From contig CM076263.1 of assembly GCA_038380795.1 (NCBI GenBank), positions 1,131,001 through 1,195,000 of the forward strand: a stretch of DNA of 64,000 bases. Direction: 5' to 3'. This document shows positions 35,345 to 47,591 of the stretch, one piece after another. Numbering within the stretch: position 1 is the first letter of the stretch; each line of letters opens with the position of its first letter. Under the pieces are notes generated by a model, which was given only the letters and a program-made list of their open reading frames with translations, had not been told where the DNA came from and did not search any database. This DNA is from Pyrocephalus nanus. Lineage: Eukaryota > Chordata > Aves > Passeriformes > Tyrannidae. The position numbers and the translations under genes are program-made.

Positions 35345-37122
35345 GGATCTCTTTTGTGAAAGTAGGTTGGGGTGGGAGGGGGTGAGGGGGAGAAATCTGC
35401 TGAAGAAACTGTTGGCATCTCCAAAGAAAAGTATCTTTTCAACCCTCAGCCTGCAGCCCACAGCCCTCCTCTGCCAGGGATGAAAGGAGCCGCAATCCCC
35501 GTCTGCTGTGATGGCAACGTTGCTTTTAGGTGAAGGCCACGATATATTTGCAACTTTCAAGAAATAAAGTGATTTAGGCTGGCAGATTTGACCTCCCATA
35601 TCAAGCCCTGGGACTTTTCTTTAAGCAAATAGGAGGGCTTGCTCTCAGCCATCCCTCATTCCTGACACGTACCCACCTCTAAAGCAAACTACAGCACCAA
35701 CTTTAGGTATGGGTTTGTTTGGTTTTTTTTTTATTGGGATAGCTTTGGGAGGCATGATTTGACCATGTGGGAAGGGTTTGGACAGAACCCAAGGGTAAAT
35801 ATTTTTGCCAGCCACACAATCCCTAATATACACCAATTGATAATATTCATGTTTTTCTCTGATTTGGTGGAAAACTTCTCCAGCAGCCAAAAAAGCGACT
35901 GTGGGACACAAGACACGCAAAAGAGCTGGAAAATGCACTTGGCTTTGTGTGGCACAACCACATCACAACCTCAGCCTGTCTGGGGAAGGGCCAGTGAGGC
36001 AACAGCACCTGGAACATCTTTGTGCAGGCCCTGAGCTTGGTCCATCCCTCGTCTGGGGCTCAGGGACAAGAGAAGAGATGGTTAATATTACCAGAATGCC
36101 TCTGGCTGACCCAGGAGCACACACTACCTGCTCCAAAGCCATGCATCAATCTTTGCCTTAACAGACAAGTCCTGCTGACTCATGGCAGGTTCAGGGTAGG
36201 TTACGTGGCAAAAGTGAAGGATTATGAGATGAAAGAGGGACTCATAAATCTTTCCAAGGTGGAGGGCAGTCTGGGCTGTGTGTCACAGTCAGTGCAAGGA
36301 CGTGGTGACCCACCTCTGCCCCGTGGCCTCTCGCTCCTCGCTGCTGCAGGCAAATACTGTAGAAATAAGAGCCACAGAGCTAACTTCAGGGCTTCAAAAT
36401 GTTGACTGTGGGGTTTTGTTTCCTTATTTAATTGCAAACTTCCAATCTCAGAGTGCACAAAGGGGACCCACCTCTTCTCTGAGGTTTGGCCATCACCATT
36501 ATAAGCCATAATCCATGCAAGGATTAACCTGGATTTGTGCACAGACAAGAGAGAGGAAAAATGACCTTAAACTGCACCATGCATCTCGGGTGACCTTAGA
36601 TAATGTGCCCCAAATGTGTGTGATGATATATCTACTACCTCTCACCTCCATTCTTGGCACTGGGAGAGAGAGTGGATGAATCTGAGATGAATCTGAGCTG
36701 TCCTTTGGGGGGGAGCACAGGCTTGCCAAGGACTTCAACATGTTTTTCAGAGAGCAATAATGCATGTGGTTGGAGTGGAGGATGATGCCTGAGTGCACTT
36801 TTTTGCTGCACTAGAAATATCCTAGAAATGGGCAAGTGCTGATATGCACGACAGATTCCTGGGCTCCTTCCAGCAAGGGGAAGACTTGAATGGTACCTTG
36901 GAGAAAGTCGCCTTTTTGGCACCTCAGCTCTTCTCACAAAGGATGTTTTTTTGGTCCAGACCTCCCAGGGTGTCGGTGTTGAGACTGATGGACAACACGT
37001 GCTCCCTGTTGGTTTGGAAGGGAAGAAACAACAACAGGACTTTCACGGGGTCCTACCCGAAATCCTGCTTTAGTGTAAGCAAAGCGCTCTCCAGCCTCCA
37101 ACTCCTGCATCACACAGCCACA

Positions 37123-37270
37123 GAGGCCCAGAATGGTTGGGTTGGAAGGGGCCTTAGAAATCATGTTGTTCCAAGGCCCTGATACAGGCAGGGACACCTC
37201 CCACTAGACAGGGCCTGCTCCAAGCCCTGTCCAACCTGGCCTTAAACACTTCCAGGGATGGGGCATCAGA
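37123..37270 (-). mobile_element. CR1 LINE 3' end (minus)
   Basis: CAGAATGGTTGGGTTGGAAG, CCTTAGAAATCATGTTGTTC, GGCAGGGACACCTCCCACTA, CCAACCTGGCCTTAAACACT and CAGGGATGGGGCATCAGA run in antisense order. About 147 bp, with the terminal tail partly kept. Confidence 0.93.
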
Positions 37271-38957
37271 TCTCAGATGGCTCTGGAGGGAACTCAGATG
37301 TACAGACACCTCCACTCAGGTGTTTCACATCTGGGGCTGAATCTTCTTGCTGCTCACAGGGCTGCCTTTAGTTCTGCTGAGCTCTGTTCCCCAAAAAAGT
37401 ACAGGACACTTGGTCTGCTCATCCCAGGAATAGATATGGGGATGCTCAGCAGAGCTGCATAATAGAATGACTGTCCTGATGAGTTTTCCTACCAGGGAGG
37501 GAGGAGGTTTTGGTAGGTCAAAGGATGCTATGTGTCAAAATAAAGGCATTTTGGAGAACATATGCTCATGCTGACATATTCACTGATGTTAATTAATAAG
37601 GACAGGGGAAATACGTTGTCAGGTTCAGAGCAGTGTGTTAGCTCTCCCCTCACAGTCCTGTGCTGGATGAATGATTTATACCTTTAAACCCAAAGAATTT
37701 GGAAACAGGGTTGTATTTTCTTCCCATGGGATTACCACTGACTTCTCTTGTTCTAGTTTGTTTTTTTTTTTAAAGTCTGAAACAAAGATGGTTTTAGTTC
37801 ATTACTGTCAAATGTGAGTGATGCTCTGACTTTGCAAAAAAGGCAACATAGTTCTAAAATTAGTGTCATCCTGTTTCACCTTTTTCCTGGTCACATTGTG
37901 CAAGCAAAGAGATCAAATCTTTGTGCTTTGCCAGAACAGAAATTGTTCATGTTTGACTTCATTTAAAATGAGGTTGGTGTGTATCCACACAGAGGATAAA
38001 CTGCTTTGTGTTTGAAAATCAGGTGGTAAGAAGAGCATAGTTTGATATTAGGAAATGTTCTGAACCTCAGAATGCTCTTCTAAGATAAATGGAGATCAAA
38101 ACCCTCTTGGGTTTCTGTTTCAAAAGCAGTGAATAACATACCCTGCTGGGTAAGAGAAAAAGTCGGATATGCAGGACACAAGGTAACCTTTTTACTTATT
38201 TCAGTCGTCATCAGATGTCACCTGGGGCAAAGCTGAAACACAGCTTTGTGTACTGCCTGTTCTGATTTTGGCTGGAGGGATGGACTCAAAAATACTTCCT
38301 ACCCTATTCAGTGTTTTTCATAAGTCTTCAATATTTTTTAAATGGAAATTATTCATTGTTTTTAATGACCACAGGAAGGCAGCTACCACTTAGTTCCAGG
38401 TGGACTACTTCGGTTGTCAATTAACTTGGAGGAGTTAATCAGAGTTTTTGCTTTTACCCAGAAGGTAAATCACCCACTTAATGCAATGATAAAGCTGCTC
38501 CAGGTGCTTGTGAGAACTTAGGGCAATTAATAACCCGTGTATTTCCTCCCGTGGCAGGAGGAACACCAATTGCTGGAACTATCCTGACTAACACAAGCCT
38601 GGAAAGTCTCAGTCATTAAATTCTTATCTTGGTAAAGAAGAATCTCCCCTCTCCCTTCAGTGCAGTCTGGCTGAAGGTGCCCTTTTCCACTGAGAACATC
38701 TTCATAATTAGCACCAAGAGATGCAGCTCACCTGAAATACTGGTGGGTTGCTTCTGAACACAACCACAGTTAATTACCAAAAGATAGGAGTGTCTTTGTC
38801 TGGCAGCAGGGGATTTGTAGCTCTGTCAGAAATCCAAGTGCAATCAAAAAGCTCAGAAAAAAAAAAAAAAAACCAAAACCCTCCCTGAGGATGTGGGGAG
38901 TCCATCCCTGTGCACAGGAGTGTCACCAAGGTCACCACAATCAGAGAGATTTGTTCA
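37271..38957. other. AT-rich unique noncoding sequence
   Basis: 37500-38850 is AT-rich with almost no long frame and few simple repeats (A16 at 38857-38872). It includes TTAATTAATAAGG near 37590. The composition resembles conserved noncoding or old intronic DNA, and no element was recognised. Confidence 0.5.
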
Positions 38958-39188
38958 CAAAGTCATGGAATGCTTTGGGTTGGAAGTGACCTTAAAGATT
39001 CCTGCCATGGGCAGGGACATCTTCCACTAGACCAGGTTACTCCAAGCCCTGTCCAACCTGGACTTGAAGGTTTCCAGATATGTGACATCCACTACCTTTC
39101 TGGGAAGCCCGTGTCACTCTTTTACCATCCTCACAGTAAAAAAACTTCTTCCCTGTATCTAATGCAGATCAATCCTCTTTCACAACAA
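38958..39188 (-). mobile_element. CR1 LINE 3' portion with internal deletion (minus)
   Basis: AAAGTCATGGAATGCTTTGG, TTGGAAGTGACCTTAAAGAT, then directly CCTGCCATGGGCAGGGACAT. The usual CATCTAGTTCCAACCC segment is missing. It continues through GACCAGGTTACTCCAAGCCC and CATCCTCACAGTAAAAAAAC to about 39187. Confidence 0.93.
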
Positions 39189-41254
39189 ACTCAATCTCAA
39201 GTCCAGGTACTGGGGTGGAAAATGGGAGGTGAGCATTGACCTTGCAGCAAAACCACTGCCCAAATTCAACACCTTCTCACTGATTTCTGCCCGGATGGTT
39301 TCTCAGGAGGCCACGAGGACACGTGTTTTTGCTGCTGGCTTGGGAGCACAATCACTCCTGCTGCTAATTACCCCATAAGTTAGGTCTGATTCCCCCCTAC
39401 TAACCTTGAGTGGAGCAGGGTAGTGAGGCTGGAACAGCGCTGGGATGGCAGGAAGAGGATGTCAGGTGGAGCAGCAGCAGAGTCTTCAAACCCTGCAGTG
39501 ACTCCATTGGTGGTCCTTTGGCTTTATTTCCACCTCAGCCATTCACTTCAGGAGAAAGGCAAACGTTTAATTTCTGTTTATTTTCTTATTGAGAGCTTGC
39601 TGTAGCTGATGGGGCTCATTATTTTGAAGGAGCGGGAGGAGGATTTGCTGGTGTGGAGGGAGGTGTGAGCAGCCATGTGGGTGTTTGCTCCTTTAGCTGT
39701 GCTGGGGTGTCAGAAATGCACTGTTGGACATAACCTTTGTGTACCCAGGGATGCTGAATCTCTAATTCTGGTAACTATGGTCTTTTGTGTGTTATCTGTG
39801 TCTGACAGAAGGTGGCTGGTAAAAAGGGGACAGATACACTGTTCTACTTCTCCAGTTTTCCGGGAATTTTGGAGCGTTGTACGTTGATAAACGAGCTGGG
39901 GGATTTTTCTTGGAGATGTTATTCTGTTCAGTTACCAGACTTATCTGAGAAATGTTTCCTGGCTAAAAGTCCAATAGAACTGTTGGGATGGTAACGAAGT
40001 TGAAAAGTATGATGTTTGGGAAATGTTATCATGAATTATTAATATCCTACCTTTTTGTTGTTCTTTACCTATTCTGCTGCAATATCTTTTTTATTTTATG
40101 TATCTACCTGTTGTTAGTCTCAGAGAATTCAGTATGAGTGTATTCCTTGTACAGAATATAGATGAACTACTTGGAAAAATAAGGAGAGGCTCCTAATTTT
40201 AAATAACTTCATTAATACAGAATGAACACTTCCAGTCTTCAAGCATATGGTCCAATTGTCAAGCTTTGCCTGTGCAATCTAAAATCATACTTACTGTCAT
40301 TTATAATATACTTAGAATACATAATGAATGGACATTTTTAAATTTGCAATCAGTATTTAAAATTATGACATGCACTGTTACAGTCCATTTGAAGATCAGC
40401 TTTAACAGAATTATTTAAATGCACTTTTCCATCAAATTATCTACTTACAAAAGTAGAATTCTCTCCTCATTGGGCCAGGAAACAAAGACAAGAAATACAT
40501 CAGTTTTACTGAAGAGTAAAGAGATTTCAGTTCTGTAAATTGGGATTTTCGAAGGTAAAAAGATGAGCTCATTTCCTCATTCAGGGTCCCAGCAGCCCCA
40601 CACTTTACTGAACCTCTTGACATGCAGCTCTCTGTGTACAAATAACCCACCCCCAGGTGTTTGGGGAGTTAAGGCACACCCCTGCCTGAAATCCTTTGCA
40701 TGTTTTTCCCATTTCAGAGTGTTGTGTTATTGGATACAAGTTCTATTTACCATAAAGTAATCTCTGATCTATCGTGTTGTGAAGGTGAGCCGTGTCTCAC
40801 TTGGCTGCTGAAGGAGTTTTAGTCATCCTTACCCTCTCTGTAGCTGCTGGAGCAAGACAACTGCTTCAGGAAGCTGGGGGTTTTTTTAATTATTTTTATT
40901 TCTTTGGGGTTTTTAAGCTTGGACAAGACTGTTCGAAGCCGCTTAATCCATATGTATTCTCACATGTGGCTTTTTAAGTTGACATCATCCCCCTCCTGGA
41001 AATATTCCTCTCCTGGCTGTAGATGAGATGTTTCCTATGGTGATGGCTGGAGATGAAACGCCACTTTCCAGCCGTGTCCTCTCCAGGGCACAGGGCTGAT
41101 ATTGCACGTGGAGTTGATGTGATTGCTCTGTCTGGATGTCCCTGTCCTGTGTTTCCCTGGAGGGCAGCACGTCTGGGAGAAGGGGTGTGCAGTAAGGAAG
41201 CCAAGAGGGCCTATCAGGGGGTGATCTCTCCATCCTGCCTTCTTAGCACTTGCC

Positions 41255-41320
41255 TTTTTTATTTTTTTTTATTTTTTTTTTAAATTTTTACTTATTTATT
41301 TATTTATTTTTTATTTTTAA
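41255..41320. repeat. TTTA/T-rich low-complexity tract
   Basis: T runs interrupted by single A bases, then four TTTA-type units at about 41292-41310 and more T runs. Confidence 0.9.
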
Positions 41321-42208
41321 TGCACTTTGATCTAGTCGTGCCTTTTGTGCACCATCCTGAGCTGAGGCTGAGCAGTGCTGTTTGGGTGGAGGGTTGCTGG
41401 CCAGGAGCTGGATGTGGGTCAGGTGCCTTCCAGCACATTTGTCAGACCGTACAAGGATTTCCATGGGGTGGGTTATGTGACCTGTGATGAGAATGAGATG
41501 TGGGGGGGGAAAGAAGAAGAGGCCCCAAATCCCGTGATTTTCTCCATTAGCTTATATATGAAGAGGTGTGTTCTACCACAGCTCCTCCACGTTTGGGCAG
41601 AAGCAGGAATTTGCTACTTCTGCCTCCTTTTGGGGTTCAGTAAGTCCCTCTTTGGGGACTTTTTGGGCTGGGCAGGGGAGGCAGGACAAGCTCCCCGCAT
41701 GGCTGGTGCATGACAAGGACTAGGGAGAGGAAGGACAGATGGACATGAAATACCAGGGGTGGGCTGGGAGTGGAGCACTGGAGCAATGCAGCCCCTTTGC
41801 TGGGAGCTCTCAGGGGCACCAGGGAGACTTCAGAGCTCCCAGACCTCCTCCTGCCATGATTAATTCAAATCCCCTTGGGATGAAGGTCAATGGGAAGTTC
41901 CTTTCCTGTCTATTCACAAGGCTGCTCGGAGGGGATGTTGTCTGAAGGGCAAGGCTGCAAAAACCAGCAAAATAAGGACACTTAGCTGTGAGCAACATTG
42001 TTAGCCGGGTACTGGTAGGGTGATGCTCTGAAAAACAGGGTGATACCTTGGGGGCACGGTGGGAGACGGAAAACAGCCAGGAATGAGAAGTGCGTCAGGA
42101 CAGCTTGTCTCAGAAACATTGTCAGGGTTTATTTTGGGCTTTTTTTCAACAGTTGAACTTATTTATTAGAGGTGAAACCACTTGTGGTTTCCTGTTTTCA
42201 AGATTTGG

Positions 42209-42209
<1 letters not shown>

Positions 42210-42250
<41 letters not shown>
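42210..42250. repeat. Poly(T) run, T41
   Basis: Forty-one uninterrupted T bases, the longest homopolymer in the window. Length in such tracts is error-prone in assemblies. Confidence 0.95.
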
Positions 42251-42251
<1 letters not shown>

Positions 42252-42675
42252 TATGTCAAGGGTGTTTCTTAGAAGTAGAGAGTAAAGTTTCCAGGCCCAC
42301 TTTAGCAGGTTTGGTGCTACCATGCAGGTAGCATGAACACCCAGAGACACATTGAAGGTTTTGGCATCCCTTAAAAAGAAAGCAGCTGTTTACGGTAAAG
42401 GAGGGGGCAAATAAGAGCAGTGTGAGGCTCATCTTGTCACAGACTCAAATAAGGTCTGGCTGTGTGTCTGCTCTTGTTGTGGATACCCCAAGTTCCTCAG
42501 CTGGAGACCTTCCCTGATTTGTAACACTGCAGAAATCCCTGAGAGCTGGAGCAGTCAAAACAGGAAGCAAAAAAAAAAAAAAAAGGTTTATAAATGCACC
42601 AACTAAGAAATTTCTAAGTGTTGGGCAGTTTTATGGAATTATGGTGCTTTTCCCATGAGTGTGTCCATGAGAAAT

Positions 42676-42703
<28 letters not shown>
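42676..42703. repeat. Poly(A) run, A28
   Basis: Twenty-eight uninterrupted A bases preceded by GAGAAAT, about 425 bp downstream of the T41 tract and complementary to it. Confidence 0.95.
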
Positions 42704-42707
<4 letters not shown>

Positions 42708-42837
42708 AGGAACCGGGCCAGCTCTTTGGCTGCTTTTCCCAGAAGTATCTCTGTCTGGGGGGAAATCAATCCTGTGGTTTTCCCCCAGTCCCAAGTTATA
42801 CCCACTATTGACACAATCATTCACAATATGACAGATT

Positions 42838-43110
42838 ATGGAATCCTAGAAATGGGTTGGAAGGGACATTAAAGCCCACCTCATTCCAACCCCCTGCCAT
42901 GGGCAGGGACACCTTCCACTACCCCAGGTTGCTCCAAGCCCCATCCAGCCTGGACTTCAACATTTCCAGAGATCCAGGGGCAGCCACAGCTTCTCTGGGC
43001 AACCTGTGCCAGGGCCTCACCACCCTCACAGCCAGGAATTTCTTCCAAATACCTAATCTCACCCAGGCCCCTGTGAGTGCAAAGCCATTTCCCCCTTGCC
43101 TCCCATCCTG
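42838..43110 (-). mobile_element. CR1 LINE 3' portion (minus)
   Basis: ATGGAATCCTAGAAATGGGT, TTGGAAGGGACATTAAAGCC, CCCCTGCCATGGGCAGGGAC, CAGCCACAGCTTCTCTGGGC, AACCTGTGCCAGGGCCTCAC and CAGCCAGGAATTTCTTCC run in antisense order. About 270 bp, well preserved. Frames on both strands (42857-43419) span it and are shadows. Confidence 0.95.
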
Positions 43111-46100
43111 CTTGTGTTCCAGATGGCTGAAATTTCCTAGAATTAACGGGTTTCTGGCTGGTCCAAGTGCACAAGGGAGAGGGTGTTGCTCCTCACAGAC
43201 CATCTGCACAGACCTTGGTGGAGCTGAGAGGAGCACAGCATGGTGGGGCATTCTTGGCCCCAGGCTTGGTTTAGTAGCAGTGTTTATCTGCGTCCAGGAT
43301 TTTAGAGAACAATGATAATGGGAAAACATTGGCCAAATTGCCAAAAAATGGCAAAAGTTGCTGCTGCACTTGGAGAAAAGCCCCTGATCCTGCAGCCAGT
43401 GCCACAGATCTGAAAACACACGTGGGTAAAAAAGTCCTGAAAATGAAATAATCTCTATTCCTGCCCTGCTGGGCTCAGTAGGGGTTTTCCTGCTCTTTCA
43501 GGCTGGTGCTGGGTTATGTCCTTAGAGCCTGTAAAGGCCAGGAAGGAGAGGAATGCGTTGGTCTCCTCCTTGCTTTCCCCCCATCATCTGTCAAACCCAT
43601 CCCAGAACACCTCCTTGCATTGCAGCGACATCACGACGTGCTGCAAGTGACCTTCTTCCCTAAACATCTAGAGATAAACTTAGCTTTTTAGTTCCTTTCA
43701 TCCACAAGGGGAAACTTCTCCTTTTTATGAGCTCCATAACTGAGCCCCAAAGGTCAGTACCGACAAGTGGATCTCTTTGTCATGTTTCCTGGAAAGTTTG
43801 TTAATTTATGGCACGGGATTTCTTTCAGGAGAGACAAAATTGTTCTCGTATAAACCTTTTGGAAGTGCTGGGAGCTGTAAGTGCTGATAGAGCCGTGTTA
43901 CACCAGTTTACATCCTGCAGATGGCTGATTTATGGAGGTGGCGAGATGGTAAGGTTTTTTTTCCCCCTCCACTTCTAGATGCAAGGCAATTTCCTGAGCA
44001 AGCCTGAGGCTGAGCGTCTGTCACGTGTATCCTGCACGAAATGTTTGGGGTTTTTTTAAAGATGTCTCCAAAATGAGATAATTGAATACCCTACCTGTAT
44101 GCAATTGGTACAAAATCGTGTTTGCTGTGAGCAGAAACTCTCCCCAGGCTGTGGTTGAGATGAAGATGCTGGGGGGACAGGGTGGCTCCCTGCTGGTTCC
44201 TGATGAGCAAAGATCCATCACTGGAGAAACACTTCACTGGAAACCATGAACTTAACAACTCAGGGCTTTAAACAATTATTTCTCCCTTAAGAAAAAGCTG
44301 CTCACGTGGAAGTAGAGGTGTGCAAACAGCGTTGGATGAGAAATGCCCGTGGTGTTTGGCCTGTGAAGGCAGTTCCCTGTAGCAGAACGCAGCTGAATGC
44401 ACTTGAGAATGCTTTTATTTTTCCATTCTACAGCTCAACCACAGTAAACACTGTCTCCTCTTCACAAAAAACAGCTCATCCATGTTTATATCCATAATAA
44501 CATCTCCATTTCCAAATGTTTCTTTGAAATCTCATCCACTTGAAATGCCACAACTGGATGAAGAGGATCTGGGGATACGCCTGAAGTGGAGCTGAACTGC
44601 CTTGCAGACACCAAACCTCCCTGGGTGAAGCAATGAGAGGTGTCTGTGGATTTGCTTTTAGGGAGCTGAAAGTGTCCCGTTTATTTGGGTTTCTACTGTA
44701 ATTTTTCCCTCCAAACTCCATTCCCTGCATGGATGTAGGATACAGAGGGAGTCAAACAGATATTTCACCTTGTGCCCAGGACCTGCCAGGAGCATTTACA
44801 CCTGGAGCTTGATGAAGGGTGGTTGCAGTAGCTGGGGTGGGCACAAGCTTTGAGGGACAAAAGAGTTTTGATGCCACATCCTTCCTACCAGGAGATTCGC
44901 TCCCCAGAAAAATATCTGGGGAAAAAACCCAACCCCCAAACCACCAAACAACAGAAACAGCTCAACTTTTCCTACAGTGGGTCACTACACAGAGCTTTTC
45001 AGTGCTATCCTGTCCTGTGGTTTCCTTCCCTGATTCTGTTTCCCCTCTTTCCATGTGCATCAGCAGATGGATTAGCTGGATTTAAATGGATTTAAATGTC
45101 CACCTGGCTGGGATCCTTCATAATGAGTCAGTGGCACTTCCCAGCTGTGCAAAGGCCCCTGCATGTGGCTGCAAGTCTCCAAGCAGAAGCTCTGCAGGTA
45201 TTTTCAGCTTTTCTGAGGAACGGAAATATGAAAAGCTTTGTCACTGCCAGCAAGTGAGAGGTAGGAAGTAGAAAGGAAGCGTGGTTCTTCTTTCACAGAA
45301 AGACAAATTCCGGGAAGTAGAAGAAGAACAATGGAAGTTTGACTGCAAATTAAAAGCTCCAAATAAAAGAAGCCTGTTCTGCGGAGTTAAGATTCTCCCT
45401 GCCCATCAAAAAATGCCGTTTGAAACTAAAAAAAAAACCTACACATCTACACCAGTGAGAGCGAGAATATTCCTGGCCAGCTCTGCCCATCAGCTTTCCA
45501 GCAATGTGCATTATTTTGGCTTCCCTCAAGGCACAAGCTGCAGCACGCAGATTACAGGGACAGCTGTTTGCAGACAGTTGATACCGGGAATGAAGCTGGT
45601 GAAATTTGGAAGCGTGCCTTGTCGGCAGCATCAGTGCTGCACTGATGCAGATGTGCTCTGATGGAAAACGCAGGGAGAACTCCACATTCAGAGCCATCTT
45701 TAAAAAAAAAAAAAAAAAACAACCAACAGCAACAACAAAACCTCCAAGGCACCACCACCAAAACCCTTCCCCGTGTGCAGCACGAGCTTGTGATTCTATG
45801 ATGATCAGAGAGATACTGGTGATGGGACCAGTGTAAGAGCTGCACTGAAAACTGCTTTGGAAACATCTTAGGCATGAAATAGCCTGAAGAATACATTGTT
45901 CCAACGTTGCTGACATTGAGCAGGGAAACAAAACAGAAACAAAATGAAACGAAAATTGAAATATTAATGTAGATAAAAGTGACTCGTTGGAGAAGACGCA
46001 TCTGTGGATAGAGTAGTTTCAGGGTGGATTGTCCTCACATAGTGATGCAGATCCTCTCTGCAGGCAAGCAGAGGCAGAGGAGCTCTTCAGGAGTGTCCAT

Positions 46101-46307
46101 TCCTTCTAAGGAAAAAAGGATAAACAGGAGATAAATCGTCTTCATATTGCCCATTATCTCCACTGGCTGTAACAAACCTCTTCTTGAGACTTGAATGTCA
46201 AAAGTTTTAGCAGCCTAAAGGCATAGAGGAGCCTTCTGTGTCCAGGTTGGATCATCCAGCTGGCCCTTCCCTCTTTGTGCTGCTCCAGGTCTATGGAGAT
46301 CTCTTCG
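43111..46307. other. Unique noncoding sequence
   Basis: A direct repeat of GGATTTAAAT lies at 45078-45097. A18 followed by A/C-rich sequence lies at 45702-45760. The minus frame 45350-45931 (193 codons) includes Phe/Cys runs from that tract and shows no domain. No gene was supported. Confidence 0.5.
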
Positions 46308-46632
46308 AACCGCAGAATCGTTCAGGTTGGAAAAGCCCTCTCAGACCGTCCAGTCCAACCATTCCCCAGCACTGCCAAGGCCACCACTGACCTCCCGTGT
46401 CCCCAAGTGCCACATCCACATGGCTTTGACATCCCTCGAGGGATGGGGATGCCACCACTGCCCTGTGCTAGGGCTGGACAACCCTTTCCATTAAGAAATT
46501 TTCCCAGTATCCAACCTAAAACCTCCCTATGCCAACTTGAGGCTGTTTCCTCTTGTTCAGTCACTTGTTACCTGGGAGAAGAGACTGACCCTCACCTGAC
46601 TACACCCTCCTGTCAGGGAGCTGTGGAGAGCA
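46308..46632 (-). mobile_element. CR1 LINE 3' portion, third type (minus)
   Basis: CAGAATCGTTCAGGTTGGAA, CAGTCCAACCATTCCCCAGC, ACTGCCAAGGCCACCACTGA, CCCCAAGTGCCACATCCACA, GGGCTGGACAACCCTTTCCA and GTATCCAACCTAAAACCTCC run in antisense order. About 325 bp. It is the antisense counterpart of the type at 31922 and 53157. Confidence 0.94.
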
Positions 46633-47374
46633 AAAGATCTTAATTCTTCTTGCTGCAGTGGCACCCAAGAGAGCCGGGTGAATGCAGGCCCTTCTCCTTT
46701 AACAGGCTCTTCCCGGGGAGTGTTTGCTGCAGCTGCTGCCTGGATACTTCGGTGGCTCAGATTTCAAGCCTTTTGTCCACTCCAAATCACATTGTTCTCC
46801 CATTCATGCACTCTTGCTCATAAAGAGACACCCCCCTCCCCCCCATAGATTTTGGCAGCTCATCTTGTGGGCATTGTGACTCGGTTGGTGCTTTCTGTGC
46901 TGTCTCAGCTCCCGGGGTGCAGTGGCTGGAAGCCTGTGGCCAGGCAGAGCAGGGTGGCGTGGGCTCCACGTGCTTTATGGATGACCCTGTGGGTGATGGA
47001 TGGTGTCAGACCAACTGACTACGAGCAAGCAGAGTCCATGAATTACTGTGTCACGTTGTGAAGATGGGAAAGGGGAGAGGTCAGTTTAATTACTCTGCAA
47101 ATAGGAGTAATTTCATAATCTTCCTGTCACAACCGGGATCTGGATCTGGATAGAGTCTATTCATTCAGATTTTGCAAGCATGGGAAGAACAGGTCCTTGA
47201 ATGCTCTCCAGACATTTATTTTGAGTAGTCTCCAGCTCCTCTTCTCTCTCCAGAAGTTTCTGTAGTGTTTATTGCCTTATTGCATTAGGAATTATCTCAT
47301 TTTCCTTAGACAGTGGCTTTTTACAGGGACAGATACTGAAAGGACAAGGAGGAACATTTTTAATCTAAGAGGGG
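46633..47374. other. Unique noncoding sequence
   Basis: No repeat or gene was recognised. A short CCCCCCTCCCCCCC run lies near 46832. Confidence 0.55.
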
Positions 47375-47591
47375 GATTTCCAGGAAGAAATTCCTGGCTG
47401 TGAGGGTGGTGAGGCCCTGGCACAGGTTGCCCAAGGAAGCTGTGGCTGCCCCATCCCTGGAGGTGTCCAAGGCCAGGTTGGATGGGGCTTGGAGCAACCT
47501 GGGACAGTGGAAGATGTCCCTGCCCGTGGCAGGGGGAGGAACTGGACAACCTTTAATTCCCTTCCAACCCAAACCATTCTGTTATTCTGCC
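47375..47591 (+). mobile_element. CR1 LINE 3' end (plus)
   Basis: AGGAAGAAATTCCTGGCTGT, GTGAGGCCCTGGCACAGGTT, GAAGCTGTGGCTGCCCCATC, GGCCAGGTTGGATGGGGCTT and CAACCTTTAATTCCCTTCCA occur in order, ending CATTCTGTTATTCTGCC (degenerate octamer tail). Three minus frames across it (47292-47628) are shadows. Confidence 0.96.

Larger units (their letters stand above)
34188..37122. other. Unique noncoding sequence, GC-rich at its left end
   Basis: 34300-34920 is open in several frames at once (197 codons at 34329-34922 on +, plus overlapping frames on both strands) with no domain or codon pattern recognised. A C10 run lies near 35030. AC and T22 repeats are listed separately. Confidence 0.5.
39189..42837. 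other. Unique noncoding sequence, partly AT-rich
   Basis: 39990-40560 is AT-rich with few frames. 41255-41320 is a TTTA-type tract, listed separately. A16 lies at 42569-42584. Two very long homopolymers are listed separately. No gene or transposon was recognised. Confidence 0.5.

Noticed and set aside
45350..45931. 193-codon minus-strand frame
   Set aside because: Crosses an A18 tract giving a Phe run, has a Cys/Phe/Ser-rich composition, and shows no domain.
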